NCBI GenBank assembly: GCA_002953655.1
Contig: CP025839.1
Coordinates: 1,116,001-1,180,000 of the forward strand
DNA length: 64,000 nucleotides
From: Latilactobacillus sakei
GTDB lineage: Bacteria > Bacillota > Bacilli > Lactobacillales > Lactobacillaceae
Reading direction: 5' to 3'
Under the pieces are notes generated by a model. The model was not told where the DNA came from and did not search any database. It worked only from the letters and a program-made list of their open reading frames with translations. Position 1 is the stretch's first letter. Every line of letters begins with the position of its first letter. Shown one piece after another: positions 10,064 through 18,760 of this stretch. A program made the position numbers and the translations under genes.

Positions 10064-10645
10064 ATGCGCACGAAAGAATTTGAAACAACAGCCGTCTTAG
10101 ACAAAGCAATGCTCGTTTTTTGGCGCCAGGGATATGAACAAACGTCGATGCAAAACCTAGTCGACGAAATGGGCATCCATCGCCGCAGTATTTATGATAC
10201 GTTTGGGGATAAGCACCAGCTATTTATCGCAGTCCTAGCGCGTTACCACAATCAAATCACCGCGACATTTAAGCAAATCATCAATGAGCATCGCGACCTT
10301 AGTAGTCGTTTAACAGCCATTTTTGAGGCGTTCATTAAACACCCAACGCAACAACCAGACGGCTGTTTAATCGTTAATACAGCAACCACGTTACCAACGT
10401 TAGAAGGCGACATCCAACAGCTCGTTAAACGCTATTTGCAACAGGAACAAGCAATGCTGCAGCAATTACTGCTTGCAGGACAAGCTGAGTTGCAGACCCC
10501 CATTAAGTACGAGCTACTAGCCGCAACACTTCAAAATGCATTAGTTGGTATCCGTATCATGGCTAAAGTAAATCCTGATTCAGAGGCGCTAATCGCAATA
10601 GCACACCAAACACTTCAAATACTCCCATGGAAAGAGGCACTTTAA
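10064..10645 (+). CDS. TetR/AcrR family transcriptional regulator
   Basis: This 193-residue repressor has the TetR DNA-binding domain in residues 1-50. The helix-turn-helix is in the SMQNLVDEMGIHRRSIYDTFG stretch (about residues 26-46), with the usual FGDKHQLF after it. The C-terminal half is the variable ligand-binding domain (QPDGCLIVNTATTLP near 100), whose TetR_C-like pattern resembles YxaF/LmrA-type regulators. The ATG at 10064 has AAAGGAG upstream; longer reading frames into the terminator are rejected. It is followed after one base by the dehydrogenase gene, so it most likely controls that gene and itself through the palindrome at 10036-10043. Confidence 0.88.
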   Translation: MRTKEFETTAVLDKAMLVFWRQGYEQTSMQNLVDEMGIHRRSIYDTFGDKHQLFIAVLARYHNQITATFKQIINEHRDLSSRLTAIFEAFIKHPTQQPDGCLIVNTATTLPTLEGDIQQLVKRYLQQEQAMLQQLLLAGQAELQTPIKYELLAATLQNALVGIRIMAKVNPDSEALIAIAHQTLQILPWKEAL

Positions 10646-10646
10646 A

Positions 10647-11654
10647 ATGAAAGCAGCTCAAATTACAAAATATAGTAAAGATCTTAATGTGACAGTGAAG
10701 GAAATTACCACCCCCAAACCCCAAGCGAACGAAGTACTCATCAAAGTTAGCTATGCCGCAGTCAATCCGTTAGATTTAATGAATATTCACGGCAGCGTTA
10801 AGTTGATTCAAGACTATTCGATGCCACTAACCCTTGGCAATGAAGTTGTTGGTGAAATTACCGCTATCGGCACTAACGTAACACCTTTTAAACCGGGTGA
10901 CCTGGTTTACACCCGGCTACCACTTGCTAAAATTGGTGGTTTTGCAGAATATGTTGTCGTTGATGCCAAGGCTATCTGGTATACACCTTCCAATTTGTCA
11001 GCTAAAGAGGCCGTGGCTGTCCCCTTGACTGGTTTAACTGCTTATCAAGGCCTCACAGAAGAATTGGCTGTTGAAGCAGGGAAGACGCTTTTCATTCCTG
11101 GTGGTTCTGGTAGTTTTGGCCAATTAGCCGTGCCAGTCGCTAAATCTTTAGGCTTAACAGTCATTGTCTCGGGAAATGCGGCAGCACGTGAGCATATTTT
11201 AAAATTAGGCGCTGATCAATACCTTGATTACCGGACAACCGATTATTGGAAAGTATTAAACGATGTCGATTACGTTATCGATACTCGTGGCGCTCAAGAT
11301 ATCGAACGTGAACTTGCAATTATGAAACCCGGTGGTCGCTTATTAAGTTTGGTGGCAGGCCCTAACAAACACTTTGCCATCGCGCATCAATTACCTGCTT
11401 GGAAACGGCTCTTGTTTAGTTTAGTGGGTAAGAAATGGGATAAACTCGCTGCTAAAGCCCAAGTTGACTACCGCTTCATCTTTGTGCGTTCAGACGGTCA
11501 ACAACTAAAAAAAGTTACTGAATTAGTTGAAAAACATCACATTACACCAGCTATCGATCCACAAGATTTTGATCTTGATCACGTTCAAGATGCACTGGAA
11601 TTGGTTGCTAATGGTAAGTTAGCCGGTAAAGTTGTGATTCGACTAACTGACTAA
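10647..11654 (+). CDS. Medium-chain dehydrogenase/reductase, quinone-oxidoreductase-like
   Basis: This 335-residue protein is a zinc-independent member of the MDR superfamily. It has a GroES-like N-terminal domain (VSYAAVNPLDLMNIHG near 33, LGNEVVGEI near 66) and a Rossmann domain with the dinucleotide motif GGSGSFGQLAVPVAKSLG near residue 152. It lacks the cysteine clusters of zinc alcohol dehydrogenases, which points to an NADPH-dependent enone or quinone reductase. The exact substrate cannot be read from sequence. The start lies one base after the tetR stop, so it is translated from the same mRNA. It ends at a terminator. Confidence 0.85.
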   Translation: MKAAQITKYSKDLNVTVKEITTPKPQANEVLIKVSYAAVNPLDLMNIHGSVKLIQDYSMPLTLGNEVVGEITAIGTNVTPFKPGDLVYTRLPLAKIGGFAEYVVVDAKAIWYTPSNLSAKEAVAVPLTGLTAYQGLTEELAVEAGKTLFIPGGSGSFGQLAVPVAKSLGLTVIVSGNAAAREHILKLGADQYLDYRTTDYWKVLNDVDYVIDTRGAQDIERELAIMKPGGRLLSLVAGPNKHFAIAHQLPAWKRLLFSLVGKKWDKLAAKAQVDYRFIFVRSDGQQLKKVTELVEKHHITPAIDPQDFDLDHVQDALELVANGKLAGKVVIRLTD

Positions 11655-11664
11655 AATTAATCTA

Positions 11665-11706
11665 AAAAGCCCAACGATTGGTATTTAACCAGTAGCTGGG
11701 CTTTTA
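11665..11706 (+). terminator. Terminator behind the dehydrogenase gene
   Basis: AAAAGCCCA pairs with TGGGCTTTT over a loop of about 23 bases that holds a further ATTGG/CCAGT pairing. Confidence 0.82.
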
Positions 11707-12371
<665 letters not shown>

Positions 12372-12373
12372 AA

Positions 12374-12411
12374 ACAAGTGTTGTTAAAATTATGGTTTTA
12401 ACAACACTTGT
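12374..12411. promoter_or_regulatory. Candidate dif-like Xer recombination site
   Basis: A perfect inverted repeat of 16-bp arms (ACAAGTGTTGTTAAAA / TTTTAACAACACTTGT) flanks a 6-bp centre TTATGG. The inner 28 bp have the 11-6-11 layout of Xer sites, with AAAA-N6-TTTT at the centre as I recall for lactococcal/streptococcal difSL. It lies 60 bp upstream of xerS, at the place where gene orientation flips. It has no T-run and is AT-rich, so a terminator role is less likely. It could instead be an operator of xerS. Confidence 0.6.
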
Positions 12412-12471
12412 GGTATTCTCGCCGCTTTTTTGTTAAACTAACTATAATTCTTTATTAAGGTGGTTTCAATC

Positions 12472-13530
12472 ATGGACCAACAACGTTATCTCGAACTATG
12501 TGAACAACGCTTAGCAGATTTTCCCGATTACGTCCGTAAATTCTATATTAATCGGCAAGCCAACGCATACTCCTCTGCAACGCTCTACCAATACCTCCAA
12601 GAATACGTCCGCTTCTTCTCCTGGTTAATTGACGAACAAATCGTGGCTGTTCAAACGACCAAGGAGATCCCCCTCATTGCGCTTGATAAGATGAAGTTAG
12701 AAGATATCGAACTCTACAAGATTTTTTTAATGAATAAACGGAAAGCAAATAATCATAAACTCTCCTTCCAGGCAGTTAATCGCTCTATCAATGCTTTGAA
12801 TGCGCTCTGGTACTTCCTGACAATTGAAGCTGAACAAGCTGATGGCGAGCCTTATTTTTACCGGAACGTCATGAAAAAAGTTAAACTCCTGAAATCTTCC
12901 GAGACAATGGCCACTCGGTCCCGCCATATCGGTCAAAAGTTGCTCACCGGCGATAAAAAACACGACTTCATTACCTTTATGCAAGTCGACTATCCCAGTG
13001 CGCTCTCTAATCGCCAACTCGCTTCTTATAAGCAAAATTGTGAACGTGATATTGCGATTTGCGTATTGGCACTCACTACCGGCATTCGTCTTTCCGAACT
13101 CGCCCAAGCTAACGTTTCTGATTTAAACCTTGAACAACTAACAATTACGGTTATTCGCAAAGGCGGTCAACAAGATACCGTGCCGATCGCACCTTGGGGT
13201 TTACCTTATCTGCAAGATTACGTTCAAATCCGGCAACAGCGCTATTTAGCCGCTAACGAACGGGCCTTATTTGTCACAAAGTATCGCGGCCAAGCCAAAC
13301 GAATCAGTAACTATGCCATTGAAAAACTGGTAGCTAAGTACTCTGAAGCTTTTGGCGTTCGACTAACGCCGCATAAATTCCGTCATACACTCGCAACCGA
13401 TCTGATGTCAGCGACCCACAGCGAAACGATCGTAGCGACCCAATTGGGCCAAACCACCACGCAGGCCACCCATTTGTATACGCACGTGGTTGATGACGAA
13501 CAGCGCTCGGCAATGGATAAGCTCGAATGA
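12472..13530 (+). CDS. xerS: Tyrosine recombinase XerS
   Basis: XerS is the single-recombinase system that resolves chromosome dimers at difSL in streptococci and lactococci. This 352-residue protein has the long N-terminal SAM-like domain typical of XerS (residues 1-155) and a C-terminal catalytic domain with Arg206 (TTGIRLSEL), Lys230, His301-x-x-Arg304 (HKFRHTLAT) and the nucleophile Tyr336 (HLYTH). The position usually held by His or Trp in the LGH motif is Gln327 (LGQTTTQ). The ATG at 12472 has AAGGTGG upstream; an in-frame GTG at 12460 lies inside that site and is rejected. The palindrome at 12374-12411 lies just upstream. A separate XerC is encoded at 35663-36568. Confidence 0.9.
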   Translation: MDQQRYLELCEQRLADFPDYVRKFYINRQANAYSSATLYQYLQEYVRFFSWLIDEQIVAVQTTKEIPLIALDKMKLEDIELYKIFLMNKRKANNHKLSFQAVNRSINALNALWYFLTIEAEQADGEPYFYRNVMKKVKLLKSSETMATRSRHIGQKLLTGDKKHDFITFMQVDYPSALSNRQLASYKQNCERDIAICVLALTTGIRLSELAQANVSDLNLEQLTITVIRKGGQQDTVPIAPWGLPYLQDYVQIRQQRYLAANERALFVTKYRGQAKRISNYAIEKLVAKYSEAFGVRLTPHKFRHTLATDLMSATHSETIVATQLGQTTTQATHLYTHVVDDEQRSAMDKLE

Positions 13531-13541
13531 AGCTTGATTGC

Positions 13542-13569
13542 TTGACATCTTTGTTGTATCCGGTATACT
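13542..13569 (+). promoter_or_regulatory. Promoter of the thiT transcript
   Basis: TTGACA (13542-13547), 16 bp, TATACT (13564-13569), about 28 bp upstream of the TPP riboswitch. Confidence 0.8.
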
Positions 13570-13597
13570 GAAAACGTTCTTAAAATTTAAATATTAA

Positions 13598-13687
13598 CCA
13601 TCGCAAAGGGGAGCCATTGGCTGAGAGTGATTAGATGATCAGACCCTTCGAACCTGTTTGTTAAGACAAGCGTAGGAATTGTGATGG
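13598..13687 (+). ncRNA. TPP riboswitch (THI element)
   Basis: The conserved thi-box parts occur in order: GGGGAGCC, GGCTGAGAGT, GACCCTT, GAACCTG and GCGTAGGAA. Helix P1 is formed by CCATCGCAA (13598-13606) and TTGTGATGG (13679-13687). Binding of thiamine pyrophosphate is expected to allow the overlapping terminator to form and shut off thiT. Confidence 0.96.
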
Positions 13688-13711
13688 AGTTGAGACTTTA
13701 ACTCCTTTTTT
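13686..13711 (+). terminator. Riboswitch-controlled terminator upstream of thiT
   Basis: GGAGTT pairs with AACTCC and is followed by six T. The 5' arm overlaps the last two bases of riboswitch helix P1, so the two structures are linked. Confidence 0.85.
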
Positions 13712-13743
13712 GTGTTGGTTAACCAAGAAAAGGGGTTATTTTT

Positions 13744-14346
13744 ATGCAACATCAACGGTTATTGATTCAAATTGAAGGGGCCATTATCGCGGCATTTGCG
13801 ATGGCTCTGGAATATATTCCGCATACTGTAGGGCCATCAGCGATTGAGGTTTCCTTTGGGATTATCCCCATTATTATCTATAGTCTCCGTCGCGGCGCCG
13901 CGGCTGGGATGGTTTCGGGTTTAATCTGGGGCCTTTTAGACCTCGTCTTACGCGGACTTGGTAACGGGAGTGTTCTCAACGTTTGGCAAGGATTACTAGA
14001 ATTTACGATTGCCTTCATGGTCGTTGGCCTAGCTGGCGTTTTACAAAAACCAGTTCAAGCAAGTATCCAACAAAATACCAAAGTAAAAACGATTGCGCTC
14101 CTTTGGTCCGCAGCTTTCATTGGTACTTTCGCCAAATACTTCTGCCACTTCTTAGCTGGGGCCATCTACTGGGGCTCATACGCACCTAAAGGAATGAATG
14201 CTTGGCTCTATTCGTTAACCGTAAATGGCGGCAGTTTCGTTGCCGGCTTCATCTTAAATGGTATCGTCTTTGGGATTTTATTGGCGATGATTCCGAAATT
14301 ATATCTCCCAAAAGATATGTTTTTAAAAGTCCAATCTGAAAAATAA
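13744..14346 (+). CDS. thiT: Thiamine-specific ECF transporter substrate-binding protein ThiT
   Basis: ThiT is the membrane S-component that binds thiamine and works with the shared ECF module (EcfT and two EcfA ATPases, not in this window). The 200-residue protein has about six hydrophobic segments and family motifs: EVSFGIIPIIIYSLRRG near 37 (the L-module contact and amphipathic part), GLIWGLLDLVLRG near 60 and VWQGLLEFTIAFMVVGLAG near 80, containing aromatic and acidic residues of the thiamine pocket. The upstream TPP riboswitch supports the assignment strongly. A ribosome site AAGGGG precedes ATG 13744. Confidence 0.95.
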   Translation: MQHQRLLIQIEGAIIAAFAMALEYIPHTVGPSAIEVSFGIIPIIIYSLRRGAAAGMVSGLIWGLLDLVLRGLGNGSVLNVWQGLLEFTIAFMVVGLAGVLQKPVQASIQQNTKVKTIALLWSAAFIGTFAKYFCHFLAGAIYWGSYAPKGMNAWLYSLTVNGGSFVAGFILNGIVFGILLAMIPKLYLPKDMFLKVQSEK

Positions 14347-14356
14347 TTAACAATAC

Positions 14357-14387
14357 AAAAAAGAGGCCCTCAGCGGCCTCTTTTTTT
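14357..14387. terminator. Bidirectional terminator, thiT / metal ATPase
   Basis: AAAAAAGAGGCC pairs with GGCCTCTTTTTTT around CTCAGC. The last T bases overlap the stop codon of the convergent ATPase gene. Confidence 0.93.
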
Positions 14388-16182
14388 AATGGTCATTTCT
14401 AGCACGTAATGCGTATAAAATCGAAACTGTGTCGACAACTTCTTGGAATAAGGCCCCAATTAAAGCTGGCACGACACCGGTACTAGCAATCAACATCAAT
14501 CCGATACAGATGAAGATCCCAATCAAAACGGACTGGCGCGCCACCCGCATTGTATCCCGTGCAATCGTGATGGCGCCACTAACCCGACTCAAATCATCCT
14601 TTAAAATGACGACATCTGCGGATTCGCTCGCTGCTGTGGCACCGTGAGCACCCATCGCAATTCCGACATCGGCACTCGCTAAGGATGGTGCGTCGTTAAC
14701 ACCATCGCCAACCATGATTATCGGCCGCTGCTCCGGCGTGACATTATTGATGAGTCGAATCTTATCGGCAGGCAAACATCCAGCGTGAACTTCATCAATG
14801 CCGACTTGAGCCGCAATCTCTTTAGCGGTTGTCGCCTGATCCCCTGTGAGCATCATTAAGCGCTGTAAACCGAGCTGATGGAGCGTTGACATCGTTTGAG
14901 GCGCTTCCTGGCGAAGATGGTCGATAAATGTGATATAGCCCGCATAACGCCCGTCAATGCCAATGTAGACAGTTGTCTGTGTCTGGGATTGTTTAGCTTG
15001 GTCAGGCGCCACAAATTCAAATTTACCGACTTGAACCGTCTGTCCAGATGCTAATTGGGCAGTCACACCAGCACCTGTCATTTCTTTTAAACTAATAATT
15101 TCTAATAATTGCGCTGTTGGGACGACTTGTAGTAAGGAACGAGCCAGAATATGGGCCGAAGCCTGTTCAGCACTGGCTGCTAAACGACATAACTCCGATG
15201 GTTCAATATCAATCACTGGTACAACTTGATCCACGGTTAATTGGCCATTCGTAATCGTGCCGGTTTTATCAAAAGCAGCTGATTTGGCCAACGCCAATTT
15301 TTCAATTGTCGTCCCCGTTTTGACGATAATCCCATTCCGGCTGGCACGACTCATACCTGAGATAAGTGCAATCGGTGCCGCGAGAATCAACGGGCATGGC
15401 GACGCGACCACCAAGACCTCGGCAAAGCGCACAGGGTCTTTTGAGAGCCACCATGCCACCCCTGCAATCAAATACGCCACTAATGTAAATGGTACGGCAT
15501 AACGATCCGCTAAACGAACAAAATGGGCAGGTTGTGCTGCTGAGCTTTCAACCAGTTTAACAATTGCTTGATACTGACTGTTAATAGCTAATTGATCGAC
15601 CACCATCGTGATTGATGTCTCACCATTTACTGACCCTGACATAATTGGCTCATTGATTGTTCTTTCAACTGGGCGTGATTCACCAGTTAGAGACGATTCA
15701 TCAAACAGCGATGACCCCTCAATGATATGACCGTCAACCGGAACCAGTTCCCCTGGCTTCACAACAACTTGATCATTGACTTGGAGTTCGTCGACAGCAA
15801 CATCGACAAGTCCGTCACCACGCATTAAATGCGCGACTTGTGGCGAGTTGTCCAATAACGATTTTAATTCCCGCCCTGCTTTATGCGCGGCGTAATCTTC
15901 CAGGGAATCGCCGCCTGTTAACATTACGAGGACCATCAAGGCAGCCCAATATTCACCAACAGCGAGTGTTGCAATGATTGCCGTAATGGCTAGTAAATCA
16001 ACACCATATCGACCTGATTTTAAAGTGCGAATCATCTCAATCAGCATCGATAATGCGACTAACCCCCCAGCTAGACTAACTAATACTTGGGCCCACAGTG
16101 GTTGTTGACATAAAAAGGCTAATATTAATGCGGTAATCCCAACCACAATTGTGAGCACTAATTTCAACGTATGTTTCATCAT
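14386..16182 (-). CDS. P1B-type heavy-metal-transporting ATPase
   Basis: This 598-residue membrane ATPase exports a transition metal. There is no N-terminal metal-binding (HMA) domain; the protein starts with transmembrane helices. The order is the A-domain TGES loop (SSLTGESRPVE, about 165-175), the transmembrane ion motif Ser-Pro-Cys (VVASPCPLIL, about 260), the phosphorylation site DKTGT (about 305) and the hinge GDGVNDAPSLASADVGIA (about 500). An SPC motif is typical of the P1B-4 group (iron, cobalt, zinc), but the last helix has QEVVD rather than the HEGxT of classical P1B-4 pumps, so the metal is not fixed by sequence. A PerR/Fur-like box lies upstream. AAGGAGG precedes the ATG pair at 16182. 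Confidence 0.88.
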   Translation of the reverse strand: MMKHTLKLVLTIVVGITALILAFLCQQPLWAQVLVSLAGGLVALSMLIEMIRTLKSGRYGVDLLAITAIIATLAVGEYWAALMVLVMLTGGDSLEDYAAHKAGRELKSLLDNSPQVAHLMRGDGLVDVAVDELQVNDQVVVKPGELVPVDGHIIEGSSLFDESSLTGESRPVERTINEPIMSGSVNGETSITMVVDQLAINSQYQAIVKLVESSAAQPAHFVRLADRYAVPFTLVAYLIAGVAWWLSKDPVRFAEVLVVASPCPLILAAPIALISGMSRASRNGIIVKTGTTIEKLALAKSAAFDKTGTITNGQLTVDQVVPVIDIEPSELCRLAASAEQASAHILARSLLQVVPTAQLLEIISLKEMTGAGVTAQLASGQTVQVGKFEFVAPDQAKQSQTQTTVYIGIDGRYAGYITFIDHLRQEAPQTMSTLHQLGLQRLMMLTGDQATTAKEIAAQVGIDEVHAGCLPADKIRLINNVTPEQRPIIMVGDGVNDAPSLASADVGIAMGAHGATAASESADVVILKDDLSRVSGAITIARDTMRVARQSVLIGIFICIGLMLIASTGVVPALIGALFQEVVDTVSILYALRARNDH

Positions 16183-16232
16183 TATCGGCCTCCTTGTGAA
16201 TTCTATTACATTATAACATGTTCATTGTCAGA

Positions 16233-16247
16233 TTAGAATTATTATCA
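16233..16247 (-). promoter_or_regulatory. Candidate PerR/Fur-type box upstream of the metal ATPase
   Basis: TTAGAAT-T-ATTATCA matches the PerR box TTATAAT-N-ATTATAA at 12 of 14 defined positions. It overlaps the -35 region for a TATAAT -10 box on the minus strand (+ strand 16210-16215, 17 bp spacing). PerR-controlled P1B metal pumps are known in Bacillus (PfeT) and Streptococcus (PmtA). Confidence 0.5.
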
Positions 16248-16263
16248 TCTGTAAAAAAGACAC

Positions 16264-16290
16264 AAAAAAACCCATCATATTATTGATGGG
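16264..16290 (-). terminator. Terminator overlapping the end of the 117-codon gene
   Basis: On the minus strand CCCATCA pairs with TGATGGG and is followed by a run of seven T. The TAA stop of the upstream gene lies in the hairpin loop. Confidence 0.85.
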
Positions 16291-16633
16291 TCTCATTTAC
16301 AGAAAGTTGTGCCATAATAGCTGTCCGAATGGATGTCATTGCTGCTATTAATGTTGTCATCCGCTTAATTGCAGGCGATGTCTTTTTTTGGTTAGCCAAC
16401 GCTTTTTCGGTTTTATGGATGATTGACTCAATCGGTGCCTGTGCTCTGACCAATGCTTCAGCAGTTATATCTGTGCGCCCATTCAATAAATCACGACCAA
16501 CTTCCAATGCGTGAATTCTATTTTTTAATAAAGTAAATTGGGCGGACCCTTCTCCAAATTTTAGCTGACTCTTTTGACAATTTCGAATTGTCGCTTCAAT
16601 CACTTGAATTGCCTTTGTTACTTCCTCAGTCAT
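16280..16633 (-). CDS. Small protein of unknown function
   Basis: The 117-residue product matches no family I recognise. It is helical in character, soluble, with a Lys/Ala-rich middle (RAQAPIESIIHKTEKALANQ near 64-83) and regular heptad-like spacing that could form a helical bundle. There is no signal peptide, membrane segment or cysteine pair. TTAGGAG lies 7 bases before the ATG at 16633, so it is very likely translated. The last codons ACC CAT CAA TAA lie inside the terminator stem and loop. It stands between ppaC, which has its own terminator, and the metal ATPase, which has its own promoter, so it is probably transcribed alone. Confidence 0.7.
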   Translation of the reverse strand: MTEEVTKAIQVIEATIRNCQKSQLKFGEGSAQFTLLKNRIHALEVGRDLLNGRTDITAEALVRAQAPIESIIHKTEKALANQKKTSPAIKRMTTLIAAMTSIRTAIMAQLSVNETHQ

Positions 16634-16646
16634 CTGTTGCTCCTAA

Positions 16647-16673
16647 CAAAAAAATAAAGCCCCGCAGGACTTT
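16647..16673 (-). terminator. Terminator of ppaC
   Basis: On the minus strand AAAGTCC pairs with GGGCTTT (one G-T) around TGCG, followed by TATTTTTTT. Confidence 0.8.
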
Positions 16674-16689
16674 ATCTTCTTAATTGCTA

Positions 16690-17613
16690 TTAAAATGCTG
16701 CTGTTAATTGTGGGACAACTTGTTTCTTACGTGACACAACACCGGCTAATTGGGCACGATGGTTGTTTAAGGTCACATCAAAAGCCTTTTCGAAGGCTTC
16801 AGCTGGTTCGCCGATAACAAGCGCTTCTGAGTTACTGTTTAAGATGTCAGTAATCAAAAGTACGAATAAGTCGTAACCGTTAGCTTTGTTGTCTGCTTCG
16901 ATAGCAGCTTCAAAAGCAGCTTGGCGTTTGAAGACCGCTTCGATATCAACTGTGTTAACTTGATCGATACGAACTTTTTTACCAGCCATATCGAATGTTT
17001 TAGCATCAGCTTCAATTAATTCAGCTTCGCTCTTATCATCTAAGTTAGTACCAGCTTTTAACATTTCAAGACCATATGATTCAAAATCAACATCTGCAAT
17101 TTCTGCTAATGTCTTGATAGCAATCCGATCTTTTTCAGTTGTTGTTGGTGATTTCATCAACAATGTATCTGAAATGATGGCACTCATCATTAAACCAGCT
17201 AGTTGTGCAGGGATTTCAATCTTATTTTCGTTGAACATTGATAAAAGAATCGTGCTGGTACAGCCAACTGGTTCCGCACGGTAGAATAATGGGCTCACTG
17301 TTTCAAAATTAGCAATCCGATGATGATCGACAACATCAGTCACTGTTAAATCTTTGATATCAGCAACACTTTGTTGGGCTTCGTTGTGGTCAACTAGCAT
17401 AACACTTTGTACTTCACTACCAGCTTCTTTAATCACACGTGGTGTGCTTGCAGCAAAGTGGCGCAATGCAAAGCTTGTTTCTTCATTTGGTTCGCCTAAA
17501 GCAACAGCTTCAACGTCCTTACCAAGTTGTTGTTGAAGATAAGCAAACGCCATTGCCGCAACAATTGCGTCTGTATCTGGGTTTTGGTGACCAAAAACTA
17601 ATTCTTTACTCAT
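16690..17613 (-). CDS. ppaC: Manganese-dependent inorganic pyrophosphatase (family II)
   Basis: PpaC hydrolyses pyrophosphate to phosphate in the cytoplasm. The 307-residue protein has the DHH-family metal ligands in order: [10 protein letters not shown] at residues 7-16, the DHN of [10 protein letters not shown] near 75, the DHH of [10 protein letters not shown] near 97, and the DHHA2 substrate-binding end with the [10 protein letters not shown] tail near 295. I chose the internal Met at 17613 ([13 protein letters not shown]), which fits the family start and has GAAGGG upstream; the upstream in-frame Met is not conserved in type. It is monocistronic. Confidence 0.95.
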   Translation of the reverse strand: MSKELVFGHQNPDTDAIVAAMAFAYLQQQLGKDVEAVALGEPNEETSFALRHFAASTPRVIKEAGSEVQSVMLVDHNEAQQSVADIKDLTVTDVVDHHRIANFETVSPLFYRAEPVGCTSTILLSMFNENKIEIPAQLAGLMMSAIISDTLLMKSPTTTEKDRIAIKTLAEIADVDFESYGLEMLKAGTNLDDKSEAELIEADAKTFDMAGKKVRIDQVNTVDIEAVFKRQAAFEAAIEADNKANGYDLFVLLITDILNSNSEALVIGEPAEAFEKAFDVTLNNHRAQLAGVVSRKKQVVPQLTAAF

Positions 17614-17665
17614 ATTTATACAGACCCTTCTTTTCAAAATTACATTATCGATTATACCAGAAATA

Positions 17666-18631
17666 TTAAACGATTTTACGGTTTTGTTCTTTAATTCGCG
17701 TTAAATAGTCTTTTTCTTCTAGGTAAAGATTGAATTCACGGAAGAAACTGTCAATCCGAGGAATATCTTCCTTTTCTTTACGGAATACGAAGGCTAGTTC
17801 AAATTGAATCGCTGGATCAAATTGTACCGCGTTCGATTCAATGCCAACATTATGGGCATCGTAAAAACTCTTTGGCAATGCGGTACTTAACCCAGTTGCT
17901 TCTGCGAAACGTAAGATTTCAAATGGTGATGTAAATTGTGCGGCACTGATTGGTCGATCGACCATCTGATTCTTATAAGCTTCACTAATAAATTGGTTGA
18001 GATAGTATTCATCAGGATAAGTAACCCATTTTTCAGTTAAGGTATCTTCAAAATGAATCTTCTTACGTTTTTTCAATAACGGATTACTGCTCAAGAAAAC
18101 AAGGCTTTCATCCGCAATCTTCTTAGAACGGTAAGGCTTCCAATTTTTGATACTGTCATCTGGCAAGTACATAATAGCCAAATCAATTTTATTATTTTCG
18201 AGGCGATCCCAAATCTCCTTACGTGTCAATAAGTGAACACTAACTTCGATGTTAGGAAATTGTTGATAATATTTGATTAAGAAACTTTGAATAACACTAA
18301 GTTCCATTGAGGCCAAAATTCCGATATTAATTTTACCGCGGCTAGCGCTAGTCGCACTTTGGATTTCATCCGTTGCCGTATTTAATAAATCATAGATTTG
18401 ATGGGTCGCATCTAACATTGTCCGGCCAGCATCAGAAATGTGTAATTTCTTACCCACGGAATAAAAAAGTGGTGCCCCAACTGTGCGTTCTAATTTCTTA
18501 ATTTGTTGGGTTAGTGCAGGTTGTGTAATCCCTAATAGCTGAGCGGCCTGCGTATAGTTCATTGTTTCCGCTAATTGCAAAAAATAAGTTAACGTTTTAG
18601 AAGAAAATATGTTTTCTTGTCTCGTCTTCAT
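17666..18631 (-). CDS. LysR family transcriptional regulator
   Basis: This 321-residue regulator has the N-terminal winged helix-turn-helix typical of LysR proteins ([20 protein letters not shown], then [21 protein letters not shown], residues about 15-58) and a C-terminal periplasmic-binding-like effector domain ([18 protein letters not shown] from about 100). The effector and targets are unknown. The ATG at 18631 has GAGG 7 bases upstream; an upstream TTG is rejected. It lies behind pflA with a terminator between, so it is likely transcribed separately and need not regulate pfl. Confidence 0.87.
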   Translation of the reverse strand: MKTRQENIFSSKTLTYFLQLAETMNYTQAAQLLGITQPALTQQIKKLERTVGAPLFYSVGKKLHISDAGRTMLDATHQIYDLLNTATDEIQSATSASRGKINIGILASMELSVIQSFLIKYYQQFPNIEVSVHLLTRKEIWDRLENNKIDLAIMYLPDDSIKNWKPYRSKKIADESLVFLSSNPLLKKRKKIHFEDTLTEKWVTYPDEYYLNQFISEAYKNQMVDRPISAAQFTSPFEILRFAEATGLSTALPKSFYDAHNVGIESNAVQFDPAIQFELAFVFRKEKEDIPRIDSFFREFNLYLEEKDYLTRIKEQNRKIV

Positions 18632-18683
18632 GCTCAATCCTCATTTCTTTGGGTTATCCCTTATCATTATAATAATAAAAAAA

Positions 18684-18714
18684 TAAAAAAAGAGCAACCT
18701 TTTTCGTCGCCCTT
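18684..18714 (-). terminator. Terminator behind pflA
   Basis: On the minus strand AAGGGCGAC pairs with GTTGCTCTT (two G-T pairs) around GAAAAAG and is followed by a T-run. Confidence 0.75.
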
Positions 18715-18760
18715 TCTTATTATTCACTTAAAAATTTCTTATGCTACCGCTTTATACCAT

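Noticed and set aside
12374-12411. Intrinsic terminator for the upstream dehydrogenase
   Set aside because: The dehydrogenase already has a terminator at 11665-11706, 670 bp earlier; this palindrome has no T-run and is AT-rich.
12460-12471. GTG start for xerS four codons upstream
   Set aside because: The GTG lies inside the AAGGTGG ribosome site that serves the ATG at 12472.
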